This document shows, piece after piece, positions 1 through 8,521 of a stretch of 64,000 bases of DNA. Source of the DNA: Nocardioides sp. REDSEA-S33_B3 (GTDB lineage Bacteria > Actinomycetota > Actinomycetes > Propionibacteriales > Nocardioidaceae); NCBI GenBank assembly GCA_001627335.1, contig LUPK01000033.1, positions 78,745-142,744 of the forward strand. Direction: 5' to 3'. Position 1 is the stretch's first letter, and each line of letters opens with the position of its first letter. A model generated the notes under the pieces. It did not search any database and had not been told where the DNA came from. It saw only the letters and a program-made list of their open reading frames with translations. Both the position numbers and the translations under genes were made by a program.

Positions 1-328
1 GCCGATCGCGACGATGGTCGCGCAGCTGACGGGCACGCCGGCGCTGTTCGTGCGCAAGTTGGCCAAGGAGTACGGCACCTGCAAGCTCGCCGAGGGCCCC
101 GACGTGTCCGGCCGCCGGATCACGCTGATCGAGGACGTGATCACCACCGGTGGCGCGGTCCGCGACGCGACGCGAGAGCTGCGCGCGGCCGGCGCGATCG
201 TGGAGACGGTGGTCTGTGCGATCGACCGCAGCCCCGAGGGCGAGAACCCGCTGGCCGACGTCGGCCTCGAGGTGCGCCCCGTGCTGACCCGCGCCCAGCT
301 CGACGCCGCGTCCCAGGCCGCCGGCTGA
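1..328 (+). CDS. pyrE: Orotate phosphoribosyltransferase, 3' part (gene starts before the window)
   Basis: This is the C-terminal part of a phosphoribosyltransferase read in the frame that starts at base 2. Orotate phosphoribosyltransferase joins orotate to PRPP to make OMP in de novo pyrimidine synthesis. The diagnostic PRPP-binding stretch ITLIEDVITTGGAV is visible (the two acidic residues followed by TTGG), and upstream FVRKLAKEYGT matches the Lys-rich catalytic loop region of PyrE. About half of the protein is outside the window. The stop codon overlaps the ATG of the next gene (TGATG), so the two are probably translationally coupled. The PRTase fold is certain; the orotate assignment rests on the loop and the overall pattern. 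Confidence 0.85.
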   Translation, partial: PIATMVAQLTGTPALFVRKLAKEYGTCKLAEGPDVSGRRITLIEDVITTGGAVRDATRELRAAGAIVETVVCAIDRSPEGENPLADVGLEVRPVLTRAQLDAASQAAG

Positions 329-1287
329 TGACCGCCTCCGACGTCACCGCCGAGCCGGTACGCCGCTCGCGGGCCCTGCTCCCGCTCGACCTGCTCCGGG
401 GCTTCCTCATCGGGATGGCCGAGCTGGTCCCGGGCGTCAGCGGGGGCACGGTGGCGCTGGTGACCGGCGTCTACGACGAGCTCATCGACTCCGCGTCGCA
501 CGTGATCGGCGCCGCCCGGCAGGGCGTCTCCGGCCGGACCGCCGCGCTGCGGACCGAGCTCGCGCGCACCGACTGGTGGCTGGTCCTGCCCGTGCTGGTC
601 GGCATGGGCGCCGCGGTGCTGACGGTGGCCGGCGTCATGGAGTCCTTCGTCTCCGACCACCCCGAGCACGCCCGGGGGCTGTTCTTCGGCCTGGTGCTGG
701 TCAGCATCCTGGTGCCGATCCGGATGCTCCCCGAGGCGACCCGGCCGCGCTGGGCCGACGCGCTGCTGGTGGTCGCCGTGGCCGTGGTCGCCTTCGTGGT
801 CGTGGGACTGGCCGGCTCGGGTGCGACCGCGGACCCGCCGCTGGTGCTGGTCGCCCTCGCAGCCTCGGTCGCGATCTGCGCGCTGGTGCTGCCCGGGGTC
901 TCCGGGTCGTTCTTCCTGCTGACGGTCGGGCTCTACACGACCACCCTGGACGCGGTCGACTCCCGCGACCTGGTCTACGTGGGGGTCTTCGCGGTGGGTG
1001 CGATCAGCGGGCTCGTGGTCTTCGTGCCGGTGCTGCGGCACCTGCTGCACGCGCACCGCCGCACCACGCTGCTGGTGATGTCTGGCCTGCTGGCCGGGTC
1101 GCTGCGCGCGCTGTGGCCCTGGCAGGAGGTGCCCGAGGGCGCAGCGGGGGAGGCGCACGGCCCGGGGGCGCTGCTGGCGCCGTACGACCCGGTGGGCGGG
1201 CCGGTGCTGCTGATGCTGCTCGGGGCGGCCGTCGTAGCCGCGCTGCTCAGCCTCGAGACCTGGCGAGCTCGCGTCGCCACTCGATGA
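328..1287 (+). CDS. DUF368 family membrane protein (predicted undecaprenyl-phosphate flippase, PopT-type)
   Basis: A 319-residue polytopic membrane protein that begins with the family signature LRGFLIGMAELVPGVSGGT and has a second GVSGS copy near residue 190, an internal repeat typical of DUF368. Members of this family were recently shown to return undecaprenyl phosphate across the membrane for reuse in cell-wall polymer synthesis, a role shared with DedA proteins. The first six residues overlap the region just after pyrE by a TGATG stop-start overlap. The 3' end overlaps tail-to-tail with the remains of a dedA gene on the other strand. The family call is firm; the flippase role is taken from family members and not shown here. 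Confidence 0.88.
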   Translation: MTASDVTAEPVRRSRALLPLDLLRGFLIGMAELVPGVSGGTVALVTGVYDELIDSASHVIGAARQGVSGRTAALRTELARTDWWLVLPVLVGMGAAVLTVAGVMESFVSDHPEHARGLFFGLVLVSILVPIRMLPEATRPRWADALLVVAVAVVAFVVVGLAGSGATADPPLVLVALAASVAICALVLPGVSGSFFLLTVGLYTTTLDAVDSRDLVYVGVFAVGAISGLVVFVPVLRHLLHAHRRTTLLVMSGLLAGSLRALWPWQEVPEGAAGEAHGPGALLAPYDPVGGPVLLMLLGAAVVAALLSLETWRARVATR

Positions 1288-1793
1288 CCAGCGGGATCGC
1301 GAAGACCGCGAGGATCGCGAGCAGCGCGAAGTCGAGGTTGTCGCCGAGCCACTTGATGTTGCCGAGGAAGTAGCCGAGCAGCGTGATGCCGACGACCCAC
1401 AGCACCGCGCCGACGAAGCTCCACACGAAGAACATGCCGCGGTCCATCCGGGTTGCGCCGGCCACCACGGTGATGAAGGTGCGCACGAAGGCCACGAACC
1501 GGCCGAGCACCAGCGCGACCGCGCCGTGCTCGTCGAAGAACTCGTGGGTGCGGTCGAAGTGCTTGCGGCGCAGGAACCGTCCGTCGCGCTCGTAGAGCGG
1601 CGGGCTGCTCGGTGGCGATGAACAGCCCGATGCTGAACAGCAGGGTGTCGCCGGGCAGGAACGGGAACAGCAGCCCGCACTCGACGAACAGCACCGCCAG
1701 GCTGATCCAGAAGAGCGCCTCCCCGAAATGACCCAGCCACCACTCCAGGTCGAGGAACTCGATGCCGAACAGGAGCGGCTCGATCCCCATCAC
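1247..1793 (-). pseudogene. DedA family membrane protein, broken by an internal deletion and frameshift
   Basis: The N-terminal part (about 62 residues from a GTG-ATG start, ending near GLFIATEQ) carries the DedA motif FLPGDTLLFS. The rest of the family (YERDGRFLRRKHF, then FVAFVRTFITVVAG and the last membrane helices) continues in a different frame, which is open from about base 1609 down to the TGA at 1247. Between the two pieces the usual segment of roughly 30 residues (GDxxGYxIGRRxG in intact DedA proteins) is absent. So there is both a deletion and a frame change near base 1600, and no intact DedA can be made. Intact homologues are about 200 residues. A sequencing or assembly error would have to remove about 90 bases and is less likely than a real deletion. 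Confidence 0.82.
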
Positions 1794-1820
1794 CCGTTCA
1801 GCCTAGCCAGCACCCCCGAC

Positions 1821-1826
1821 TACCGT
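1821..1826 (+). promoter_or_regulatory. -10 box (TACCGT) giving a leaderless mRNA
   Basis: TACCGT lies 6 nt before the GTG at 1833, the spacing expected when transcription starts on the start codon itself. No Shine-Dalgarno sequence is present. This box decides the start of the methyltransferase gene, because the in-frame ATG upstream at 1728 lies inside the dedA remnant. Confidence 0.6.
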
Positions 1827-1832
1827 GCGGGG

Positions 1833-2564
1833 GTGTCGCGAATCGAGCACCCCTCGGCGGGACCGGCGGAGCCCGCCGAGGAGCGGTCCCCGGCCGAGGA
1901 CGGTCGGCGAGCGCCGTACGACCCGATGCCGCACGGTCCCGACGAGGTGGGCGTCGGCCCCTGGCCCGGCGAGTGGCCCGAGGGCGAGCACTGGGACCCA
2001 GCGCTGCTGCGTGACGGCGACCGTCGCAACGTGGTCGACCGCTACCGCTACTGGTCGATGGAGGCGATCCGCGCCGACCTCGACACCCGCCGCCACGGCT
2101 TCCACGTCGCCATCGAGAACTGGCAGCACGACTTCAACATCGGCACCGTCGTCCGCTCGGCCAACGCCTTCCTCGCCGCCGAGGTCCACATCGTCGGCAA
2201 CCGCCGCTGGAACCGCCGGGGCGCGATGGTCACCGACCGTTACCAGCACGTGCGGCACCACCCCACGGTCGAGGACCTCTCGGCCTACCTCCGCGAGCGC
2301 GACCTGCCGTTGTACGGCGTGGACAACCTGCCCGGCTCCGCGCACCTGGAGACGCTCGCGGTGCCGCGGGAGGTCTGCTTCCTGTTCGGGCAGGAGGGGC
2401 CCGGGCTCTCCGCGGCCGCCCGCGAGGCCTGCGACGCCACCTTCTCCATCGCCCAGTTCGGCTCGACCCGGTCCATCAACGCCTCGGCCGCGGCCGCCAT
2501 CGCGATGCACACCTGGGTCGTCCAGCACGCCGACCTCTCCCACGACGACACCTGGCGCGGCTGA
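1833..2564 (+). CDS. TrmH/SpoU family RNA 2'-O-methyltransferase
   Basis: A 243-residue SPOUT-class methyltransferase that transfers methyl from S-adenosylmethionine to a ribose 2'-OH of tRNA or rRNA. The three family motifs are visible in the C-terminal half: NIGTVVRSANAF, then CFLFGQEGPGLS, then STRSINASAAAAIAMHTW, which form the knotted cofactor site. The first ~75 residues are acidic, Pro-rich and probably disordered. The GTG at 1833 was chosen because a -10 box lies 6 nt upstream; an open frame extends further left but enters the dedA remnant. The exact RNA target cannot be read from the sequence. Confidence 0.85.
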   Translation: MSRIEHPSAGPAEPAEERSPAEDGRRAPYDPMPHGPDEVGVGPWPGEWPEGEHWDPALLRDGDRRNVVDRYRYWSMEAIRADLDTRRHGFHVAIENWQHDFNIGTVVRSANAFLAAEVHIVGNRRWNRRGAMVTDRYQHVRHHPTVEDLSAYLRERDLPLYGVDNLPGSAHLETLAVPREVCFLFGQEGPGLSAAAREACDATFSIAQFGSTRSINASAAAAIAMHTWVVQHADLSHDDTWRG

Positions 2565-2703
2565 GCCCTGCTCGACCACCGGGACGTCATACGGGCGAGA
2601 CTTCCACTGTCAGCGATGTCCTGAGACTTCACAGGACGTCCGCTTCCGCTGGGCGTAGGACGTCCCACGCCAGCGCTAGCCGGCAGCGCAGGGCCGAACG
2701 CGA

Positions 2704-2736
2704 CGCCGGGCCGGACCACGAGGGTCCGACCCGGCG
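2704..2736. terminator. Strong hairpin between convergent genes, probable bidirectional terminator
   Basis: Arms CGCCGGG-c-CGGACC and GGTCCG-a-CCCGGCG pair over 13 bp with one mismatch around a 5-nt loop. It lies 140 bases after the methyltransferase stop and just past the stop of the minus-strand carboxypeptidase. There is no clear T-run, as is usual in high-GC actinobacteria. Confidence 0.6.
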
Positions 2737-2756
2737 TGCGTCGGGGAGGGAGGGGC

Positions 2757-4883
2757 TCAGCGGCAGGCGCGCCGCAGGTCGAACTTCTTCACCTGGCCGC
2801 GGTCGATGTAGAGGTTCTTCTTGCTCTCCACCTTGCCGTCGACCTCGCAGGTGAGGACGTAGCGCTCCTTGATGCCCTTCACCTTCGAGGACTTCGCGGA
2901 GAACTGGCCGACCTCGACGGTGTAGGACGGGGTCACCGAGGCGTAGTTGATGACCTCGATGACGTAGGTGCCGGCCGGGGCGTCCGGGATCTCGACGGCC
3001 TCGCCGGAGCCCGGCAGGTTGCCCGAGGTGCCCATCTCGACCAGCTCGTCACCCTTCTTGAGGTAGACCGCGAGATCGAGGTCGTCCGGGGTCGGCCAGG
3101 TCAGGTCGACCCGCAGGACGTCCGAGGCCTTCTTCGCGACGTACTCGTGGGTGGCGGTGCCGATGCCCGGGATGGTCACCGAGCCCTCGATGGTCTCCGA
3201 GGCGAACGGGGCGTCGGCCAGCTCGTCGACCTTCTTGCCCATGACCACGGGACGGGTCGAGGGGTTCACGATCCAGCTGAACGTGCCCTTCTTGCCCACC
3301 GTGATGGAGGAGTCGACGAAGTCCTCGAAGCTGGAGTCCCAGGTCGGGGAGTCGAAGTCCTTGCGCAGGCGGATCGTGGCGCCCTTGGGGGCCTTGCCCT
3401 TGAGGACACCGTGGTACTTGGTGTCGACGGCGTGCTTGAGGGCGATGAAGTAGGCCTCGCGGTTGCCCTTGCCGGCGTACTCGCCCGCACCGAGGTACTG
3501 GTCCACGACGTCCTCGAAGGGCGGGTGGAACTCGTCGGGGCCGATCTCGAAGGTGTAGCCGTAGCCACCGGTGGCGTTGTAGGACCAGTCCTCGGTCGTA
3601 CCGGTGGTGTCGTAGAGCTGCCAGCCGTGCTGGTTGGAGTAGCCGTTCTGGGCGGCCATCTTGGCGCCGACCTTCTTCAGTCCCTTCTCGTCGGGGCTGT
3701 CGCCCACCGGGAGGCCGTCGGGGCCGATGGTGGACGGGGCCACGCCGTTGGGGCGCAGGATCAGGTTGCCGAAGGTGTGGTTGGAGATGAGCATCGTGAC
3801 CTGGCGGCTGCGCACCAGCTCCTGGATGTTCTGGGTCTCCGGCTCGGAGAACGGGGCCGCGCCGCGGTAGGTCGGGTCGAGGGGACCGGCCTCGACCTCG
3901 GTGAGGTTGGGCGTGCTGCCGGCCGCTCCCGGGCCGCCCCAGAAACCCCCGTAGTTGCGGTTGAGGTCGACGCCGAGGAGGAAGCCGCCGTTGGTGGTCA
4001 CCTGCAGGGCGCAGGTGCCGTCGGGGGTGTCGACCCCGTCGATGAGGCGGCAGTTCTTGCGCATGTAGGCGTGGCCGGGAGTGCCGAGGATGGAGACGGT
4101 GCCGCCTCCGTCGAGGGCGCGCAGGTCGACGAACTCGCCGTCGGTGCGCGAGAGGTCGAAGCCGTCGGCGTTGACCACCGGGACCACGATCACGCGGCCC
4201 TTCTTCAGCAGCTTGGTGGTGCGCTTGTTCTTGCCGTAGCCCTCGGCCAGGTCGATGGCGAACTCCATCGCGTTCTCGCCCGAGGGCCACTCGCGGGCGT
4301 GGTGCAGACCCATCAGCACGAAGGTCGGCTTGCCGGTGTCGGGGCCCTTGACGCCCTGGCCGATCTCGACGGCCTGGACGGTGCGACCGTCGAGGGTGGG
4401 GTGGTTGAGCTCGAACATCTTGACGTGCTGGGGGAACCGCTCGGCGAGGTCGGCCATGTCGGCGTTGTAGTCCTCGAGCGTGCGGTAGCCGTCGCGACCG
4501 GACGGCAGCGGGCTGCGCTGGACCGAGTCGGCGTAGGCCTCGTCGCTCTTCCAGACCTCCAGCGACCGGGCGACGAGGTCGGGGATCTCGACGTCGTAGG
4601 TCAGGCCCGCGGCCAGCAGCAGCGCACGGTCGGTCGCCGAGTGCAGGACGACCTCGACGTAGTCGTGGCCGGCGTGCTCGGTGAGGTCCAGACCCAGCTT
4701 GGACAGCACCATCTTGTCGGCGCGGGTGGGGGTGTCGACCTTGACCAGCTGGGGCCGGAAGACGTTGGCGGGGGAGGTCGTGGCGGCCTCGGACCCGATC
4801 GCCGTGAGAGGGGCGAGGGCGAGGGCGGCCAGCGTGGCGGTCGCCGCGAGGGCGGTGCGGCGGGCGCGGGTTCGGCGGTTCAT
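2757..4883 (-). CDS. Secreted M14 zinc carboxypeptidase with C-terminal PPC-like domain
   Basis: A 708-residue exported metallopeptidase of the carboxypeptidase T type. It has an Arg-rich n-region and hydrophobic signal peptide (residues 1-33), a propeptide-like region to about 120, and an M14 catalytic domain at about 130-500. Zinc ligands are visible as HARE (His195, Glu198) and His369 in ISNHT, and the catalytic Glu is near 446 in YTFEIGP. Residues ~560-670 (TWPTPDDLDLAVYLKK through PSYTVEVG) look like a PPC-type beta domain used for secretion or substrate binding. A Shine-Dalgarno AGGAG lies 7 nt before the ATG. The next gene upstream is a shorter paralogue. It probably degrades extracellular peptides from the C-terminus. 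Confidence 0.9.
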   Translation of the reverse strand: MNRRTRARRTALAATATLAALALAPLTAIGSEAATTSPANVFRPQLVKVDTPTRADKMVLSKLGLDLTEHAGHDYVEVVLHSATDRALLLAAGLTYDVEIPDLVARSLEVWKSDEAYADSVQRSPLPSGRDGYRTLEDYNADMADLAERFPQHVKMFELNHPTLDGRTVQAVEIGQGVKGPDTGKPTFVLMGLHHAREWPSGENAMEFAIDLAEGYGKNKRTTKLLKKGRVIVVPVVNADGFDLSRTDGEFVDLRALDGGGTVSILGTPGHAYMRKNCRLIDGVDTPDGTCALQVTTNGGFLLGVDLNRNYGGFWGGPGAAGSTPNLTEVEAGPLDPTYRGAAPFSEPETQNIQELVRSRQVTMLISNHTFGNLILRPNGVAPSTIGPDGLPVGDSPDEKGLKKVGAKMAAQNGYSNQHGWQLYDTTGTTEDWSYNATGGYGYTFEIGPDEFHPPFEDVVDQYLGAGEYAGKGNREAYFIALKHAVDTKYHGVLKGKAPKGATIRLRKDFDSPTWDSSFEDFVDSSITVGKKGTFSWIVNPSTRPVVMGKKVDELADAPFASETIEGSVTIPGIGTATHEYVAKKASDVLRVDLTWPTPDDLDLAVYLKKGDELVEMGTSGNLPGSGEAVEIPDAPAGTYVIEVINYASVTPSYTVEVGQFSAKSSKVKGIKERYVLTCEVDGKVESKKNLYIDRGQVKKFDLRRACR

Positions 4884-5006
4884 CGTCGAGCTCCTGGGGT
4901 GTCCCGAGTCAGGGGATGGCGGGTTGGAGATGTCAACGCGGGATCGGCCGTCAGGTCACGCACCTGAGGTGCGCCTCACGCGCCTTGCCCGAGCGGCGCC
5001 GCGCGC

Positions 5007-6812
5007 TCAGCAGCGCCGCAGGGTGAGGCGGACCTGTTCGCCGCGGTCGACGCGGACCCTCGTCGCCCGGGCCTTCCCGCGCCCGTCGTCGCAGGTCAGG
5101 CGGTACTTCTCGGTGCGTTGCGAGGTCGGGCGCGTCGACGGGTTGACGTGCCAGGTGAACCGGCCGGAGCGGGGGACGACCAGGGTGGTCCGGAGCCGGG
5201 CCGGACTGGACCCCTCCCAGGTGGTCGTCGAGGCGTCGCGGGTGAGGGTGAGCGTCGCGCCGGCGGGCGCCCGGCCGGCCAGGACCCCGTGGGCGCGGGT
5301 GTCGGCTGCGTGCGCGAGGGCGATGAGGTACGCCGCGCGGTTGCCGCCGCCGGGGCGGTCGGCCCCGACGTACTCGTCGACGACGTCCTCGAAGGGCGGG
5401 TGGAACTCGGTGGGCCCGATCTCGAAGGTGAACCCGAACGCGCCGGTGGCGGCGTAGGCCCAGTCCTCGGTGGTGCCGACACCGTCGTAGAGCTCGTGGC
5501 TGCGCTGGTTGGTGTAGCCGTTCTCGGCGGCGAACCGCGCGCCGAGGCGTCGCAACGCCCGCTCGTCGGGGGCCAGCCCGAGGGGCACGCCGCCGTCGGT
5601 GACGTGGTCGGGAGCCCCGGCCCACGGGCGCAGCACGAGGTTGCCGGAGGTGTGGTTGGTGATGAGGGTCGTGACCTGGCGCGACAGCACGAGGTCGCGG
5701 ACGTTGCGGGTCTCGGGCTCGGAGAAGGCGTCCGCGCCGTGGTGGCGCGGGTCGAGCAACCCGGCGTGGAGCTCGGTGACGCTCGGGGTGGCGCCGGCGG
5801 CGCCCGGGCCGCTCCACCACTGGCCGTAGTTGCGGTTGAGGTCGACGCCGAGGCCGAAGCCCGCGGGGGTGGTCAGCATCGCCGCGCACGTGCCGTCGGG
5901 GGTGTCGACGCCGGCGACGAGCCGGCAGTTCTTGCGGAGGTAGGCCAGGCCCGGGGTCAGCACCTGCGTGGCGACCGGCAGCAGGGTGCCGCTCGGGTCG
6001 AGGGGGTGGAGCACGTTGAGGTCGATCAGCCCGCCGGAGGTGCGAGACAGGTCGAACCCGTCGGGGTTGACCACGGGCACGACGACCACGCGCACGCGCC
6101 GCAGCAGTCGGCGCACGTCGCGGTCGGTGCGCTCGAGCGCCACCAGGTCGTGGGCGAGCTCCATCGTGTGCTCGGCCGAGGGCCACTCGCGGGCGTGGTG
6201 CAGCCCCAGCATCACGAAGGTGGGGCGGCCGTCGGCAGGGCGCCGGACCCGGTGGGCGATCTCGACGCCGTGCACCTCGCGGCCGTCGAGGCCGGGCTCG
6301 GGGAGCGTCAGGTGCCGCACGAGCGAGCGGTGCTCGCGAGCCAGGTCGCGCAGCTCGGTCTCGTAGTCCTCGAGGGTGCGGTACGACGTGCGGCCCGACG
6401 GCAGCGGGGAGCGGACCGTGCGGGCGGCGTACTCCGCGTCGAGGCGGTTGCGCTCGGCCTCCCGCGCCAGCAGGTCGGGGACCAGCACCTCCGAGGCCAG
6501 GCCGGAGGCGTCCAGGCGGGCGCGTTCGGCGGCGGTGTGCAGGACGACGTCCACGCCCTCGGTGCCGCCGTGCTCGGTGAGGTCGAGCCCCAGCGCACCC
6601 ACGGCGTCGGGGTCGGCGTGCACGCGCACCAACTGCGGCGTCCACGGGCGTTCGGTCGAGACCGCGGCGGGGCTCGGGGCGAGCAGCGAGGCGGCGAGCG
6701 CGGCGGAGCCGACCGCGGCGGCGAGGAGGGGGCGGCGGAGGGGGGCCATGACTGCGCAACGCACGGCAGCCGGCGTGGTGACGGGTCCCGCGGGTTCTGG
6801 GACCGGATTCAC
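5007..6812 (-). CDS. Secreted M14 zinc carboxypeptidase, shorter paralogue
   Basis: A 601-residue paralogue of the downstream enzyme with the same order of motifs: HHAREWPS zinc site, GVDLNRNYG, a third zinc His in ITNHTSGN and the catalytic Glu in FTFEIGP. It stops after the short C-terminal beta tail and lacks the PPC-like domain of its neighbour. The GTG used here overlaps the stop of the upstream DUF2867 gene (GTGA), suggesting translational coupling. An internal ATG at 6749 would give a more conventional signal peptide (MAPLRRPLLAAAVG) and is an equally credible start. Tandem duplication followed by domain loss or gain is the simplest origin. Confidence 0.88.
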   Translation of the reverse strand: MNPVPEPAGPVTTPAAVRCAVMAPLRRPLLAAAVGSAALAASLLAPSPAAVSTERPWTPQLVRVHADPDAVGALGLDLTEHGGTEGVDVVLHTAAERARLDASGLASEVLVPDLLAREAERNRLDAEYAARTVRSPLPSGRTSYRTLEDYETELRDLAREHRSLVRHLTLPEPGLDGREVHGVEIAHRVRRPADGRPTFVMLGLHHAREWPSAEHTMELAHDLVALERTDRDVRRLLRRVRVVVVPVVNPDGFDLSRTSGGLIDLNVLHPLDPSGTLLPVATQVLTPGLAYLRKNCRLVAGVDTPDGTCAAMLTTPAGFGLGVDLNRNYGQWWSGPGAAGATPSVTELHAGLLDPRHHGADAFSEPETRNVRDLVLSRQVTTLITNHTSGNLVLRPWAGAPDHVTDGGVPLGLAPDERALRRLGARFAAENGYTNQRSHELYDGVGTTEDWAYAATGAFGFTFEIGPTEFHPPFEDVVDEYVGADRPGGGNRAAYLIALAHAADTRAHGVLAGRAPAGATLTLTRDASTTTWEGSSPARLRTTLVVPRSGRFTWHVNPSTRPTSQRTEKYRLTCDDGRGKARATRVRVDRGEQVRLTLRRC

Positions 6813-7327
6813 ACCCTCCGCAGGTCGGCCAGGAGACGCCGGTGGGTCAGCTCGACGACCGCCTCGCGGGCAGGGACGTCGGTGAGCAGGTAGGCGGCCC
6901 CGAGCAGACCGTCCGGCTCGAAGGTGATCGCCAGGTCGACGGTGCAGCCGGCGGGGTGCCGGTCCACGCGCAGCTCGAGGACCACCCGGCCCGGCGCCCG
7001 CACCGCGGCCTCCAGCACCAGCCGGTGCCCGGTCGCGGTGGTGCCGGCGGCCAGGACCCGCCAGAAGCCGGCGCGGTCACCGGCCCGGAGCAGCGGCCCG
7101 TCGGCCACGGGCCAACGGCGACCACCGCCGAGGGCCAGCCGGTCGAGGGCTCCGCGGACAACGAAAGGTGCGGCATCGACGTACCAGTGGCGGCCGTGGC
7201 CGGCACCCGCCAGCACCGCCCACGCCTCGTCGGCGGACCGGACCGACGTCGAGCGGCGGCCGGACGTGCGCAGCGACCGGGGCAGGGGCGGGCGGGGGGA
7301 AAGGGACGGACGACCCATCGAGACCAC
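6809..7327 (-). CDS. DUF2867 family protein (START/SRPBCC-like)
   Basis: A 172-residue protein whose central pattern (GDRAGFWRVLAAG, then APGRVVLELRV, then FEPDGLLGAAYLL) matches DUF2867, a small ligand-binding-like fold often found fused to or beside NAD-dependent epimerase-like proteins. No catalytic residues can be named. Its stop overlaps the GTG of the M14 gene behind it (GTGA), and its start faces fba across a short divergent promoter region. The start is either GTG 7327 or ATG 7318. The function is unknown. Confidence 0.6.
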   Translation of the reverse strand: MVSMGRPSLSPRPPLPRSLRTSGRRSTSVRSADEAWAVLAGAGHGRHWYVDAAPFVVRGALDRLALGGGRRWPVADGPLLRAGDRAGFWRVLAAGTTATGHRLVLEAAVRAPGRVVLELRVDRHPAGCTVDLAITFEPDGLLGAAYLLTDVPAREAVVELTHRRLLADLRRV

Positions 7328-7340
7328 GGACCCTTCCTAC

Positions 7341-7373
7341 TAGGGTGAGCGGCGTCTGACCCCACCCGAGGAG
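7341..7373 (+). promoter_or_regulatory. fba promoter (-10 TAGGGT) and ribosome-binding site
   Basis: TAGGGT at 7341-7346 is a good actinobacterial -10 box. Transcription would start near 7353, leaving a leader of about 27 nt that contains GAGGAG at 7368-7373, 6 nt before the GTG start of fba. Confidence 0.55.
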
Positions 7374-7379
7374 CGCCAC

Positions 7380-8411
7380 GTGCCCATCGCCACCCCTGAG
7401 AAGTACGCCGAGATGCTGGACGCCGCGAAGGCCGGCGCCTACGCCTTCCCCGCCATCAACGTCTCGTCCAGCCAGACCCTCAACGCGGCGCTGCAGGGCT
7501 TCGCCGACGCCGGCTCCGACGGGATCATCCAGGTCTCCACCGGTGGCGCCGAGTACCTCTCCGGCCCCACGCGCAAGGACATGGTGACCGGGTCGGTGGC
7601 GTTCGCGGCGTACGCCGCCGAGCTGGCCAAGAACTACCCCGTCAACGTCGCGCTGCACACCGACCACTGCCCCAAGGACAAGCTCGACGGCTTCGTCCGC
7701 CCGCTGCTCGACATCTCCGCGGAGCGGGTCAAGCGCGGCGAGGCGCCGCTGTTCCAGTCGCACATGTGGGACGGCTCGGCCGTGCCGCTGGAGGAGAACC
7801 TCTCGATCGCCGGCGAGCTGCTGGAGAAGTGCATCGCGGCCAAGATCATCCTCGAGATCGAGGTCGGCGTGGTCGGCGGCGAGGAGGACGGCGTCGAGAA
7901 CGAGATCAACGAGAAGCTCTACTCCACCCCCGAGGACGCCATCGCGACCGCGAAGGCGCTCGGCTACGGCGACCGCGGCTACTACATGACCGCGCTGACC
8001 TTCGGCAACGTGCACGGCGTCTACAAGCCGGGCAACGTCAAGCTGCGCCCCGAGGTGCTGAAGCAGGCCCAGGAGGCCGTGGTCGGCGAGTTCGGTCTCG
8101 AGGCCGGCGCCAAGCCGTTCCACCTGGTCTTCCACGGCGGCTCGGGTTCGACCGCCCAGGAGATCTCCGACGCGGTGGACTACGGCGTGGTGAAGATGAA
8201 CGTCGACACCGACACCCAGTACGCCTTCACCCGTCCGGTCGCCGCGCACATGTTCCAGAACTACGACGGCGTGCTGAAGGTCGACGGCGAGGTCGGCAAC
8301 AAGAAGGCCTACGACCCGCGTGCCTGGGGCAAGGCCGCCGAGGCCGGCATGGCGGCCCGCGTTGTCGAGGCCTGCGAGAACCTCCGCTCCGCGGGTCGCT
8401 CGCTGGGCTGA
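7380..8411 (+). CDS. fba: Fructose-bisphosphate aldolase, class II
   Basis: A 343-residue zinc-dependent aldolase that splits fructose 1,6-bisphosphate in glycolysis and makes it in gluconeogenesis; cytosolic. Family marks are clear: the zinc-binding HTDHCPKDKLDGF, FGNVHGVYKPG, FHGGSGS for phosphate binding and NVDTDTQYAFTR near the end. Length is normal for the long class IIA form. A GAGGAG ribosome-binding site sits 6 nt before the GTG. The DUF3151 gene follows after a strong hairpin, an arrangement common in actinobacteria. Confidence 0.97.
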   Translation: MPIATPEKYAEMLDAAKAGAYAFPAINVSSSQTLNAALQGFADAGSDGIIQVSTGGAEYLSGPTRKDMVTGSVAFAAYAAELAKNYPVNVALHTDHCPKDKLDGFVRPLLDISAERVKRGEAPLFQSHMWDGSAVPLEENLSIAGELLEKCIAAKIILEIEVGVVGGEEDGVENEINEKLYSTPEDAIATAKALGYGDRGYYMTALTFGNVHGVYKPGNVKLRPEVLKQAQEAVVGEFGLEAGAKPFHLVFHGGSGSTAQEISDAVDYGVVKMNVDTDTQYAFTRPVAAHMFQNYDGVLKVDGEVGNKKAYDPRAWGKAAEAGMAARVVEACENLRSAGRSLG

Positions 8412-8437
8412 GCGCCCCGGCAGCACCGGAGCACCGA

Positions 8438-8483
8438 GTCGTGCCCCTCAGCGCGCGCCATGGCGCCCGCTGAGGGGCACGAC
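8438..8483. repeat. 46-bp palindromic element, copy 1 (acts as fba terminator)
   Basis: Perfect 16-bp arms GTCGTGCCCCTCAGCG and CGCTGAGGGGCACGAC flank a 14-nt loop that is itself built around the palindrome GCGCCATGGCGC. A second copy with the same length and 41 of 46 identical positions lies at 37574-37619. It follows the fba stop by 26 bases and could terminate transcription, but its recurrence marks it as a dispersed element. Confidence 0.75.
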
Positions 8484-8521
8484 TGCGTCCGGGGTCAGGG
8501 GCGCCTGGCACCATGGCGCCC

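Noticed and set aside
6749..6812. Start of the shorter M14 peptidase at ATG 6749 instead of GTG 6812
   Set aside because: Not fully rejected. The GTGA overlap with the upstream stop favours 6812, but the signal peptide would suit 6749. It is kept as the alternative.
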